Below, piece by piece: positions 34,543-43,194 of a DNA stretch of 64,000 nucleotides. This DNA is from Myroides profundi (GTDB lineage: Bacteria > Bacteroidota > Bacteroidia > Flavobacteriales > Flavobacteriaceae): assembly GCF_000833025.1 (NCBI RefSeq), contig NZ_CP010817.1:868001-932000 (forward strand). Reading direction: 5' to 3'. The position numbers and the translations under genes were made by a program. The notes beneath the pieces are model-generated. The model had not been told where the DNA came from. It searched no databases and saw only the letters and a program-made list of their open reading frames with translations. Positions within the stretch are counted from its first letter, which is position 1. Every line of letters starts with the position of its first letter.

Positions 34543-37290
34543 TTATTCATAATATGCACTAGCAGTAGCTTCTACTGCCGCTGCGTCTGCTGCTACAGCA
34601 GTAGCTGCTGCATCTACAGCATAGTCATAAGGACTACTGTAGTATGACATTACATTATACTCATTGTTTGGGTATAAGTTTTCTAGTTTTATTTTTTTAC
34701 TAGCCAATGGGTTTAAACTATGATCACCTTTCTTAACCTTCGCTTCCATTTTAAATACCTCTTTATTATCATCAGCATTTAAAATACTGATTGTATAAGT
34801 ACCTTTTTTATTACTTAGTACTGTGTACTTAGATGTATCTTCAGAAGCTTCGTATGAAGAATAATAGTTGTATGGCTCATAATTAAAGTCTACTATACCT
34901 ACAGAACCATCTACTAATGTTCCGTCCTTAAAAGTAGCTTGATACTTCACCTTACCATTTTCATAGTATTGGTATGCTCCATCTAGCTCACTATCTGTAA
35001 GATTATATTTATACACTATAGCTTCTGTCTCTGCATGATAGATAGTTCTCTCAAATGAAGTACTAGTTCTATAATGCTCTTCCATCAGTAAGTTTGTAGG
35101 AGAATAAGCATCATCTACATTGTATACTTTTACATAAGTTAATTCTCCATTCTCAAAACCTTTAGTAGTGAAGTTTATATATGACGCTTCAGTTAACACT
35201 CCTTCATAAGGAATTCCTTCATGATAAGTCAGCGTAGATAATACTTCTCCTTCACTATCGTAGTAAGTAGATACACCATGTATCACATTATCTTTATATT
35301 CACTAGATGTTTTTAGAGTACTGTTTTCATAAGACTCTATTTTAGTAAGTTCTCCTTTATCATCATAGTAGTTGATATTGATAATCTCATCTCCACTAGA
35401 ATACTTAATAGTCTCTTTACCTACTTTATGTCCGTTTTTATAAACAGTTTCTGTTTTGTAATACGAGTCTATGATAGTCACTGTTCCTTCATAAGGCACA
35501 CCATCTTTATAAGTAGCTGTAGAGATTATTTCTCCTTTTTCATTATAGAATTTACCTTGCTTATTATAGTCGATATCAGCCTGTAAGAAATATGAGTTAC
35601 TAGCGTATGAGTTACTACCTGTTTTTAAGGCATACCCCTTTTTAGAAAGAAGGTTTCCATCTTGTAGTTTCTCGATAGAAGTTACTTGTTTATCATAAGA
35701 TAGCTCTATACGAGTTCCTGTCTGAGCGATATAGTCATATGTACCTATTTCCTTCCCTGTTTTGTCGAAATGTGTTTCTTTTACAGGAGTATAAGAGTAG
35801 GAGTTAGGTGAGTAAGTAGATACCTTTGCCTTTTTACCATTGTCATGATATTCTACTTCTTTGATTAATGCATTGTTAGAATAGTATGACTCTGTTGACA
35901 ATACTGCTTTATCAGCATTAGTATCATAATCAGCTTGATATACTAATAATTCTTTTTCATACTTAGCAACAGTAGAAATCAAATCATTAGATAATACATA
36001 TCTAGTACCAGTGATATAAGACATAGATCCATAGATAGGGTCTAGTTTAAAGTCAATACGACCTATCTCTTTTCCTTTTTGGTCATAGTATACAGAAGTA
36101 TTGTTTTTTGTAACCTCGAATACTTTACCATTTTCATACGTTTCTGTTCTTTCTACTAGTTTGCTATTCTTATAGATAGTGCTTACATTCTCTTCTATTA
36201 TCGTCCCATCTTTAGGAGAATATCCATCTTCGTTATAAGTGATTTGTCCTTTAGAACTACCATCTTCATTGAAGTATTCTACTTTCTGGATATAACTCTC
36301 TTCATTGCTATATCTAATAGATTTTACAGCATTCTTTTTAGGGAATGTATAGTATTCTTTTACCAGTACAGGTACGTTTTGTTTATAAGTATAGATAGAG
36401 TAGATCTCATCAGGATGACTATCATACGTATTGAATATGTAGTTCGTTCCTTCCTGATAAGTAGAGTATCCGTCATCTTCTAGTTTACTCGTAAAGGTAC
36501 CCATCTCTTTACCAGCTTGATCATAGTACACATCTGTTGTTACATTAGCTACAGTGGTAGATTTACTCTTCACTTTTCCTGTTGTATAGTAAGCCACAGT
36601 AGAGATCAACATTCCTTCTCTATATTCGCTGATAGACTGTACTGTGAAGTTGTCATAGTCTAATGTAGTCGCATACCCATCATAAGGTGACCCACCACTA
36701 TAAGTAGCTTGTTGCTTCACCTCTCCGTTTACATCGAAGTATTTCTCTTCTGAGATATAGTTATTTTCATCGAAGAAGTAAGCGATGTAGTTCTTTTCAT
36801 TCTTAGGATTGATGATCTCGTAGCGACTGTATATACCTCCTTCAGCTTCTACATAGATATATGTTCCTTGCCAGTTATAAATAGCCTGACCATCTTGGAT
36901 CATATTATCGTTATAAGTACATAGATATTTATTGCCATTACGAGGATCTATAGTTTCTGCTTTAGCGATCATATTATCCTGATCATAGGTATAAGTAGCG
37001 TCTATTTTTCCTTCTTTATTATAGTAGTTTACAGCTCCTGTGTATAGAACTTGTCCTCCTTCTTGAAGAGTTCCTTTCCCTTTACTTTCTATCTTTTTAG
37101 AAGCTGCATTATATACCTCTATTGATTTTAGTGTAGGTTCGCCTTTGATATCTTTTGCAATTTTAAAAGATTCAGCATTTTTTCTAGCTGTTACATAGTC
37201 ATAGCTATCTACCCAGATAGTATCTCGTGCAACCTGACTGAACATCGGTGTAGAGAATAAAATGGCTAATGAGAAAATCTTTTTAATCAT
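34543..37290 (-). CDS. Large secreted MORN-variant/YwqK-like repeat protein
   Basis: The 915-residue product has a signal peptide (MIKKIFSLAILFSTPMFSQ). Nearly all the rest is made of roughly 20-30-residue repeats of the kind YYxxGKxxxxxxTYxxGxPYxG, seen in QYYENGKVKYQATF, TYKDGVPYEGTVT and TYHEGIPYEGVLT. These are YwqK/MORN-variant beta-hairpin repeats. The end has a YSS...DYAVDAAATAVAADAAAV Ala-rich tail. No catalytic domain is seen. YwqK-type names as antitoxin come from other species and do not prove a role here. Likely a periplasmic or surface scaffold. Confidence 0.8.
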   Translation of the reverse strand: MIKKIFSLAILFSTPMFSQVARDTIWVDSYDYVTARKNAESFKIAKDIKGEPTLKSIEVYNAASKKIESKGKGTLQEGGQVLYTGAVNYYNKEGKIDATYTYDQDNMIAKAETIDPRNGNKYLCTYNDNMIQDGQAIYNWQGTYIYVEAEGGIYSRYEIINPKNEKNYIAYFFDENNYISEEKYFDVNGEVKQQATYSGGSPYDGYATTLDYDNFTVQSISEYREGMLISTVAYYTTGKVKSKSTTVANVTTDVYYDQAGKEMGTFTSKLEDDGYSTYQEGTNYIFNTYDSHPDEIYSIYTYKQNVPVLVKEYYTFPKKNAVKSIRYSNEESYIQKVEYFNEDGSSKGQITYNEDGYSPKDGTIIEENVSTIYKNSKLVERTETYENGKVFEVTKNNTSVYYDQKGKEIGRIDFKLDPIYGSMSYITGTRYVLSNDLISTVAKYEKELLVYQADYDTNADKAVLSTESYYSNNALIKEVEYHDNGKKAKVSTYSPNSYSYTPVKETHFDKTGKEIGTYDYIAQTGTRIELSYDKQVTSIEKLQDGNLLSKKGYALKTGSNSYASNSYFLQADIDYNKQGKFYNEKGEIISTATYKDGVPYEGTVTIIDSYYKTETVYKNGHKVGKETIKYSSGDEIININYYDDKGELTKIESYENSTLKTSSEYKDNVIHGVSTYYDSEGEVLSTLTYHEGIPYEGVLTEASYINFTTKGFENGELTYVKVYNVDDAYSPTNLLMEEHYRTSTSFERTIYHAETEAIVYKYNLTDSELDGAYQYYENGKVKYQATFKDGTLVDGSVGIVDFNYEPYNYYSSYEASEDTSKYTVLSNKKGTYTISILNADDNKEVFKMEAKVKKGDHSLNPLASKKIKLENLYPNNEYNVMSYYSSPYDYAVDAAATAVAADAAAVEATASAYYE

Positions 37291-37598
37291 AGGTTCTTTT
37301 TTAAATGGTTTTGTTTGTGTCTTATTGATGGTAAAAGTAAAGAAGTCTCCTTTATTTTTTTCTCATATTAGCAATATTTTATGGTCTGATTCACAAAATC
37401 ACTATTTTCAGTGAGACGCTTAGTGCGTATCTGGACTAGTCCATATTATTAAATCTGTGTTATCTATTTGATCAAAAGGAGTATTACATTTGTAGTAACA
37501 GTAAAGGATAATAGTCTAAAGTGAAATCTAACTGTTGTTTAGTTCATGATATCCCTTAGTAACAATCTTTGGGATATCCTTTTTTTAAATCGAGAAGT
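37291..37598. other. Divergent region with promoter and attenuator-like hairpin before yggS
   Basis: TACATTTG (37485-37492) is an exact TAnnTTTG match and TTTGATCAAA, a palindrome, lies just before it (37467-37476). About 50 bases later GATATCCC (37548-37555) pairs with GGGATATC (37571-37578), followed by C and a T7 run, an intrinsic terminator only 20 bases before the yggS ATG. Transcription would therefore meet a terminator before the gene. No promoter was recognised for the opposite repeat-protein gene. Confidence 0.6.
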
Positions 37599-38339
37599 AT
37601 GAAAACTAGAATAAAGGATAATTTAGCAAGTATAGAAAAGCGTATTACAGCAGCATGCGCGCACAGTGGTCGTTCTAGAGATGAGGTACAACTATTGCTT
37701 GCTACTAAGACAGTAGATGCAGATAGAATAAAGATAGCGATAGAGGAGGGATACCCTCTGATAGGAGAGAATAAGGTACAAGAGCTAAGAGATAAGTATG
37801 AAGGCATAGGGACTGATAATTGTACTAGACACTTTATCGGACATCTACAGACCAACAAGATTAAAGATATCCTGAAGTATGGAGTGACTTGTATAGAGTC
37901 TATAGATCGCATCAGTGTAGTAGAAAAATTACAACAACTCTTAGAACGGGATAACAGAACGATAGATGTACTAATCCAAGTGAATACTTCTGATGAAGAT
38001 AGTAAGTTCGGGGTAGCGCCAGAAGCAGCTATTGAGTTTATAAAAGAAGTCGCTACGTATGATCGATTACACATCAAGGGGCTAATGACAATTGGCTTAT
38101 TCAGTGCAGAAGAGAAGCTGGTACGCCCTTGTTTTAAAATACTAAAGAAAGTACAACAAGAGGCTATTGCTCTCCAACTGCCTAATGTAGAAATGAAAGA
38201 ACTCTCTATGGGGATGAGCCATGATCTAGAAATAGCGATAGAAGAGGGGGCTACCATCGTGAGAGTAGGTACTGCTATCTTCGGAGAGCGCATCTATCCT
38301 GATAGTTACTATTGGGATGAACAGAAGAGTATAAAATAA
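37599..38339 (+). CDS. yggS: YggS family PLP-binding protein
   Basis: The 246-residue protein is the PLP homeostasis protein family (PLPBP). It has the PLP Lys in LLATKTVD, GENKVQEL, HFIGHLQTNKIKD, the phosphate-binding SMGMSHDLEIAI and RVGTAIFGER. I use the ATG at 37599; the upstream in-frame TTG would lie inside the terminator stem. It regulates the supply of pyridoxal phosphate and affects amino-acid balance in many bacteria, without enzyme activity. The gene stands alone. Confidence 0.95.
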   Translation: MKTRIKDNLASIEKRITAACAHSGRSRDEVQLLLATKTVDADRIKIAIEEGYPLIGENKVQELRDKYEGIGTDNCTRHFIGHLQTNKIKDILKYGVTCIESIDRISVVEKLQQLLERDNRTIDVLIQVNTSDEDSKFGVAPEAAIEFIKEVATYDRLHIKGLMTIGLFSAEEKLVRPCFKILKKVQQEAIALQLPNVEMKELSMGMSHDLEIAIEEGATIVRVGTAIFGERIYPDSYYWDEQKSIK

Positions 38340-38352
38340 CTCAATCCAATAA

Positions 38353-38386
38353 AAAAGCCTTCTTTTGATTAACAAGAGAAGGCTTT
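38353..38386. terminator. Bidirectional terminator between yggS and the EamA gene
   Basis: AAAAGCCTTCT (38353-38363) and AGAAGGCTTTT (38376-38386) form an 11-bp stem with A-run and T-run sides. It serves both converging genes. Confidence 0.8.
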
Positions 38387-38419
38387 TAAAATTTATATAT
38401 AAAAACTACAATGAGGAGG

Positions 38420-39397
38420 TTATTCCACTACCTCAATTTTTTTCTTTTTAAATAATAGGTTGCTATTCATCAGTACGATAGCGCCTAGTATCATTAATAT
38501 TCCCATCCATTGAATGAAGATAACTTCTTCTTTTAGAACAAAGAAAGCTACTGTCACAGAAGCAGGTAGTTCTAATGAAGAAATAATACTTCCTAGACCA
38601 ACTCCTGTCAATGGGAATCCCATATTCAAGAATATAGGAGGTAATACAGTACCAAATAACGCTAATACAAGTCCCCATCCGTAGAAGATACTCCAGTCAA
38701 AATCACGAATACCAGAAGTATTGTCAGAGAACATCGTATAGAAGTTCATCATCGCATCAGAGTTATTAGGACCTATCTGTGTAATGATCACAAAGATAGA
38801 TACGATAGTCGCCGCACCACATAGCATAAACATACTGCGTTTAGGAGCTGCTAAATGATTAGCAATACGTCCTGAAGCAAATAATGTAGTAGCAAAAGAG
38901 CACGCTGCCATAAAACCAAATATCACTCCTCTAATATCTAACTTGATTTCACTAAACAATACATTAGTCGCTAATACTGTCCCTGATAAGATTAAGATAA
39001 CAGAGATTATCTTTAATAGATTAGGAAAAGTCTTAGTCGCGATACTGTCTAATACGATACCGATCCATACAGACTGCATTAAGAGAACTACTGCGATAGA
39101 AGCATCGATATAACTCACAGCCATATAGTATAATACAGAAGTGAATCCCATCGAAGTACCAGCTAAGATTAATTGTCTAATATCTTTAGAAGTAGCCTTT
39201 TGCTCATCACTAGACTTCTTGCGTAACGTATTGATTAAGGTCACACAGATTAACCCAATAAGTACTTGAGACAATGTTACTTCTGCAGTCGTATATCCCT
39301 GTGCATAAGCCAGTTTTACGAACGAAGCTAACATACCGAAACTAGACGCTCCGATAGCAACTAAGAAAACACCTTTTGCTGTATTTTGTTCTTTCAT
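38420..39397 (-). CDS. EamA-type (DMT) transporter
   Basis: The 325-residue protein (start chosen at MKEQNTAKG) has about ten membrane helices in two EamA halves, with the first at FLVAIGASSFGMLASFVKLAYA. The second half ends FIQWMGILMILGAIVLMNSNLLF. The family exports small molecules or amino acids, or imports metabolites; the substrate is not predictable. It has its own promoter at 39418-39425. An ATG 11 codons upstream overlaps the -7 element and is less likely. Confidence 0.88.
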   Translation of the reverse strand: MKEQNTAKGVFLVAIGASSFGMLASFVKLAYAQGYTTAEVTLSQVLIGLICVTLINTLRKKSSDEQKATSKDIRQLILAGTSMGFTSVLYYMAVSYIDASIAVVLLMQSVWIGIVLDSIATKTFPNLLKIISVILILSGTVLATNVLFSEIKLDIRGVIFGFMAACSFATTLFASGRIANHLAAPKRSMFMLCGAATIVSIFVIITQIGPNNSDAMMNFYTMFSDNTSGIRDFDWSIFYGWGLVLALFGTVLPPIFLNMGFPLTGVGLGSIISSLELPASVTVAFFVLKEEVIFIQWMGILMILGAIVLMNSNLLFKKKKIEVVE

Positions 39398-39417
39398 TTT
39401 TATTACTTTTTGCGAGG

Positions 39418-39425
39418 CAAAGGTA
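39418..39425 (-). promoter_or_regulatory. -7 element of the EamA gene
   Basis: TACCTTTG on the minus strand is an exact TAnnTTTG match, 21 bases before the chosen start codon at 39397. Confidence 0.5.
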
Positions 39426-39546
39426 GTCATATTTTTTTCAGCAGTCTAGGACAAATGTCTAGCGCTATACTTCAGTTAGGAATTAAAAATTATAAATAAG
39501 GAATGCTTGTTTTAAGGTTTCTCTAAGTTATCTATACTTAGGTTGG

Positions 39547-39639
39547 CTTGCACTTTCTAGGGGTTTGCTAGGAGTATCCTTGGGGTTTGCTTGCCTAGAA
39601 GGCTATTTTGTCGAAGGAATGTGCAAGAATACTCCTAGC
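39547..39639. repeat. Nested inverted repeats between EamA and htpG
   Basis: GCTAGGAGTATCCTTG (39567-39582) is matched 15 of 16 by the inverted CAAGAATACTCCTAGC (39624-39639). CTTGCAC (39547-39553) pairs exactly with GTGCAAG (39621-39627). The interior also contains two copies of GGGGTTTGCT. The arrangement can fold into alternative structures. Confidence 0.7.
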
Positions 39640-39839
39640 AATGTGCTAGTATACTAAAATGAAATAGAAAGATTAGCTAGTAGAAAGTGTAATACAGGGA
39701 TGGTGTAGAGATAAGAAAGGACTTTTAGATAAGTCACTAAAATCAAGTGAAAAACTAAGGAAGTATAGTTGAGACAATAGGATATTCGATAAAAGGAAAG
39801 GAATATTACAAAACGAGGGGATCTGTTTGTAAATAAGAA

Positions 39840-39867
39840 AAGCCCATAACATCGCTGTTATGGGCTT
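39840..39867 (-). terminator. Terminator after htpG
   Basis: AAGCCCATAAC (39840-39850) pairs with GTTATGGGCTT (39857-39867) around a 6-base loop, past the htpG stop on the minus strand, followed by T-rich sequence on that strand. Confidence 0.8.
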
Positions 39868-39886
39868 CTCTGGAAGTGCTATAATC

Positions 39887-41743
39887 TTATTTCAGATTGT
39901 TGAAATTTCTTTTTACGAAGGCAGTAAGTTCTTCACCTTTTAATAAACCTTGAGATAGTTTTGCAAGGTCCATTGCTTGTTTGATACTTTCTGTTCTAGT
40001 TGTTTCATCAGCGTTACCAATGATGTTAGATGCTAGAGGAGAGTTCGTATTCACCACTAGGTTATACATCTCAGGGAAGTTACCCATACCGAACATACCT
40101 CCACCACCTGACTGGCTCATCTCTTTCATACGACGCATAAACTCAGGCTGTGTAATGATGAATGGCTCTGCTGTGCTATCCATAGCTTCTAGCTTCACAG
40201 TATATTTATCCTTAGGTACGATATTCTCTACGATCTCTTGTAATGATTTTTGTTCATCTTCAGATAATCTAGAGATTTCAGAATCCTCTTTCTTAATCAA
40301 GTTATTGATATGGTCAGAGTCTACACGTACGAAAGTAGTTTTCTCATTATCGCTTTCTAACTTTTGGATCAAGTGAGATACGATAGGAGAGTCTAATAAT
40401 AATACTTGGTATCCTTTCTCTTGTGCAGCTGCGATATAGCTGTGTTGAGCATCTTTATTAGAAGCATATAAGATTACTAAATTACCATCTTTGTCAGTTT
40501 GGTTATCTTTAGTAGCTTCTTTTAATTCTTCTAATGTATAGAATTTATTATCTACAGTAGGGTAAAGCATGAATGCTCCAGCTTTTTCGTAGAACTTCTC
40601 TTCAGATAACATACCGTATTCTAGTACGATTTTGATATCATTCCATTTGCTTTCGAAGTCTTCTCTGTTTTCGTTAAATAACGATTTTAACTTATCCGCT
40701 ACTTTACGAGTGATATAGTTAGAGATTTTCTTCACATTACCATCTGCTTGAAGGTAAGAACGAGATACGTTCAAAGGGATGTCTGGAGAGTCAATAACCC
40801 CTTTTAACATTGTCAAAAAGTCAGGAACGATACCTTCTACATTATCTGTTACGAATACTTGGTTTTGGTATAATTGGATTTTGTCTTTTTGCATTTGAAG
40901 ATCAGCACTTAACTTAGGGAAGTATAAGATACCTGTAAGGTTAAATGGATAATCTACATTTAAATGGATATTGAATAAAGGATCTTCGAATTGAGTAGGG
41001 TATAACTCTTTATAGAAGTTCTTATAATCTTCATCACTTAAGTCAGCAGGTTGTTTTGTCCATGCTGGGTTAGGGTTATTGATAATAGTATCTATTTCTA
41101 CTTTATCATCTCCTTCACCTTCTTCATGCGTACCGAACTTAATAGGCACAGGCATGAATTTATTGTATTTTACTAATAACTCACGGATTTTATAGTCTTC
41201 TAAGAAGTCTAGTGAATCTTCCGCAATATGTAATACAATCTCAGTACCTCTAGTCGTTTTGTCGCATGCTTCTAAAGTATACTCTGGGCTACCATCACAA
41301 GTCCAATGTGCAGCAGGCTCATCTTTAAATGATTTAGTGAAGATTTCTACTTTATCCGCTACCATAAAAGCAGAGTAGAACCCTAGACCAAAGTGTCCGA
41401 TGATACCTGTGTCTTTAGCCGAGTCTTTATATTTTTCTAAGAACTCTTCAGCTCCAGAGAAAGCAACTTGATTAATGTATTTTTCTACTTCTTCTTTAGT
41501 CATCCCTAGACCTTGGTCTATGATGTGAAGTTTTTTATTGTCTTTGTCTATTTTAACTTCAATGATAGGGTCTCCATATTCTACATTAGCCTCCCCTATA
41601 CTCGTTAAATGTTTTAGTTTTAATGTAGCATCAGTAGCATTAGATACTAACTCTCTTAAAAAAATTTCGTGATCACTGTAAAGGAACTTTTTAATAAGTG
41701 GGAAGATGTTCTCCACTGTAACGTTAATTTTTCCAGATGTCAT
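39887..41743 (-). CDS. htpG: Chaperone HtpG (Hsp90)
   Basis: The 618-residue protein (start at MTSGKINVTVENIFPLIKKF) shows the GHKL ATPase motifs ELVSNATDA, DQGLGM and GHFGLGFYSAF, then the middle and C-terminal dimerisation domains. It is the bacterial Hsp90 that acts on late folding intermediates with DnaK/DnaJ. An upstream in-frame start 23 codons earlier would extend into the divergent promoter and lacks conservation. The promoter region at 41797-41836 resembles that of grpE. Confidence 0.96.
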   Translation of the reverse strand: MTSGKINVTVENIFPLIKKFLYSDHEIFLRELVSNATDATLKLKHLTSIGEANVEYGDPIIEVKIDKDNKKLHIIDQGLGMTKEEVEKYINQVAFSGAEEFLEKYKDSAKDTGIIGHFGLGFYSAFMVADKVEIFTKSFKDEPAAHWTCDGSPEYTLEACDKTTRGTEIVLHIAEDSLDFLEDYKIRELLVKYNKFMPVPIKFGTHEEGEGDDKVEIDTIINNPNPAWTKQPADLSDEDYKNFYKELYPTQFEDPLFNIHLNVDYPFNLTGILYFPKLSADLQMQKDKIQLYQNQVFVTDNVEGIVPDFLTMLKGVIDSPDIPLNVSRSYLQADGNVKKISNYITRKVADKLKSLFNENREDFESKWNDIKIVLEYGMLSEEKFYEKAGAFMLYPTVDNKFYTLEELKEATKDNQTDKDGNLVILYASNKDAQHSYIAAAQEKGYQVLLLDSPIVSHLIQKLESDNEKTTFVRVDSDHINNLIKKEDSEISRLSEDEQKSLQEIVENIVPKDKYTVKLEAMDSTAEPFIITQPEFMRRMKEMSQSGGGGMFGMGNFPEMYNLVVNTNSPLASNIIGNADETTRTESIKQAMDLAKLSQGLLKGEELTAFVKRNFNNLK

Positions 41744-41796
41744 AGTTGTATGTTTAATGTTATTTGAATTTTTAATATTTTTACAGTGTTGTAAGG

Positions 41797-41836
41797 ACAA
41801 AAAAGATACCAAAGCAAAAAGAGTGTCACTTTGTCA
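41797..41836 (-). promoter_or_regulatory. Possible -24/-12 promoter and TGACA repeats before htpG
   Basis: On the minus strand TTGGTATC...TTTGT has GG and GT (in place of GC) separated by 10 bases (GG at 41810-41809, GT at 41798-41797), a degenerate sigma-54 type layout. About 13 bases upstream, TGACA-AAG-TGACA (41824-41836) repeats the TGACA core. The grpE promoter has the better form of the same arrangement. Confidence 0.4.
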
Positions 41837-41864
41837 GAAAACTCAAGGTTATCTTATTTCTTCG

Positions 41865-41872
41865 TAACTTTG
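41865..41872 (+). promoter_or_regulatory. -7 element of the lipocalin-like gene
   Basis: TAACTTTG is an exact TAnnTTTG match, 45 bases before the start at 41918. The divergent htpG control region is on its left. Confidence 0.5.
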
Positions 41873-41917
41873 AGAAGAGTATCGCACAAAAGAAAACGTA
41901 ACAATAATAAAAAATCT

Positions 41918-42376
41918 ATGAAAAAATTAGTATTATTTGGTGCACTGGCTCTTGCAGTAGCATCGTGTAAGCCTACTATGGACACAAAGTCTCAGGTAGG
42001 GATAAAAGGGAATTGGACTTTAACGGATATCAAGCACATCGGTGGTGAGTTCGTAAAAGTGAGTTCATTTAATATTGCTGATTCACAATGTTTTATTGGA
42101 AGCCAATGGAAATTCGTTTCTAACAATAATACAGGGGTAGTAGAATTGACAAAAGGAGGAGACTGTCCTAGTTTTGCAAGTGATTTTAAATGGAGTGTCA
42201 CTCCGAATGGTAACTTCGAATTTAAATTCGTCGATGAGGGGGTCAAAGCTAAAAATGTAACAACAGGGTATTCTCTACGTGTGAAGAATCAAACAGCTAA
42301 TACATTTGAGTTAGTTGATAAATTCTATGCAGGTGGACAATCGTATGATGTGACATATCGCTTTACTAAGAATTAA
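41918..42376 (+). CDS. Lipocalin-like lipoprotein
   Basis: The 152-residue product has a lipoprotein signal (MKKLVLFGALALAVASC, Cys at 17). The mature part (GNWTLTDIKHIGG, then QWKFVSNNNTGVVEL, and YDVTYRFTKN) fits a small lipocalin-like beta-barrel of the type found in Flavobacteriia. I use the ATG at 41918; the longer frame from 41831 lacks a signal. It lies 31 bases before the OmpA-type gene; the two are probably co-transcribed. The ligand is unknown. Confidence 0.75.
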   Translation: MKKLVLFGALALAVASCKPTMDTKSQVGIKGNWTLTDIKHIGGEFVKVSSFNIADSQCFIGSQWKFVSNNNTGVVELTKGGDCPSFASDFKWSVTPNGNFEFKFVDEGVKAKNVTTGYSLRVKNQTANTFELVDKFYAGGQSYDVTYRFTKN

Positions 42377-42407
42377 TATACCTTTTATAACAAAACAATA
42401 AAACAAG

Positions 42408-43115
42408 ATGAAAAAAACAGCCACATTTATATTAGCAGGAACATTATTAATCTCTTCAGTATCTTTAACAGGATGTGAAGCTGCTAAAAACTCTAATAAG
42501 ACACAACGCGGTGCTGCTATCGGTGCTGCAGGTGGAGCTATTATCGGAGGGATCTTAGGGAATAATATTGGTAAAGGAGGTAACGGTGCTCTAGGTGCTG
42601 TACTTGGAGGTGTAATCGGTGGTGCTGCTGGAGGAGTGATCGGAAACAAGATGGATAAGCAAGCACGTCAGATCGAAAACACGGTACCTGGTGCTCAAGT
42701 AGAACGTGTAGGAGAGGGAATCAAATTAGTATTAGGAGAGAATTCTGTAAACTTCGATTTAAACTCTTCAACATTGACACAAAGAGCGAAAGATAATTTA
42801 GACAAGTTAATTACAGTATTTAAAGATCCTGAGAATCAAGATACAGATATCGAGATATATGGATATACGGATAATACTGGTAGAGAAGAGTATAACTTAA
42901 GCTTATCTAAAAAACGTGCAGCATCTGTAAGACAGTATTTAGCGTCTAAAGGAGTAGCTGCTAATCGTATGAAGACAGATGGTTTCGGTGTAGCTGACCC
43001 TATAGCTTCTAACGATACAAAAGAAGGACAAGCTAAGAATAGACGTGTAGAGTTTGCGATTAAAGCAAATGATAAAATGATCAGAGATGCTTATAACGAA
43101 TCTGGTTCTTACTAA
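42408..43115 (+). CDS. OmpA-family lipoprotein with glycine zipper
   Basis: The 235-residue product has a lipobox (VSLTGC, Cys at residue 23), then a glycine-zipper region (GAAIGAAGGAIIGGILGNNIG and the following Gly-rich stretch) and a C-terminal OmpA peptidoglycan-binding domain. That domain has NFDLNSSTL, YGYTDNTGREEYNLSLSKKRA and NRRVEFAIK, with the usual Asp and Arg residues for binding diaminopimelate. It links the outer membrane to the cell wall. It follows the lipocalin-like gene. Confidence 0.9.
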   Translation: MKKTATFILAGTLLISSVSLTGCEAAKNSNKTQRGAAIGAAGGAIIGGILGNNIGKGGNGALGAVLGGVIGGAAGGVIGNKMDKQARQIENTVPGAQVERVGEGIKLVLGENSVNFDLNSSTLTQRAKDNLDKLITVFKDPENQDTDIEIYGYTDNTGREEYNLSLSKKRAASVRQYLASKGVAANRMKTDGFGVADPIASNDTKEGQAKNRRVEFAIKANDKMIRDAYNESGSY

Positions 43116-43133
43116 TCAGATGAATATGATACA

Positions 43134-43163
43134 AAAAAAGGTTCCTTAAAAGGAACCTTTTTT
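43134..43163 (+). terminator. Terminator after the OmpA-type gene
   Basis: AAAAAAGGTTCCTT (43134-43147) pairs with AAGGAACCTTTTTT (43150-43163), with a T-run on the plus side and an A-run on the left. It may also help end the minus-strand pspC unit. Confidence 0.85.
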
Positions 43164-43194
43164 ATTGGTAATAATTGAAACAAAATTAATATTA

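Larger units (their letters stand above)
39398..39886. other. Gene-free region with inverted repeats and a terminator
   Basis: No coding region is evident between the EamA and htpG genes. It holds the EamA promoter (39418-39425), the inverted repeat group at 39547-39639 and the htpG terminator at 39840-39867. Confidence 0.5.

Noticed and set aside
37556..38293. Long open frame (245 codons) on the minus strand opposite yggS
   Set aside because: It is an antisense shadow of yggS. It has Ser/Leu-rich composition with no recognisable motif and no promoter or ribosome-binding context.
39981..40376. 131-codon plus-strand frame inside htpG
   Set aside because: It is a shadow of htpG, whose identity is certain; no start context or family motif.
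42311..42649. Proline/alanine-rich 112-codon frame opposite the OmpA-type gene
   Set aside because: It is the complement of the glycine-zipper coding region, so the composition is an artefact of the Gly codons.
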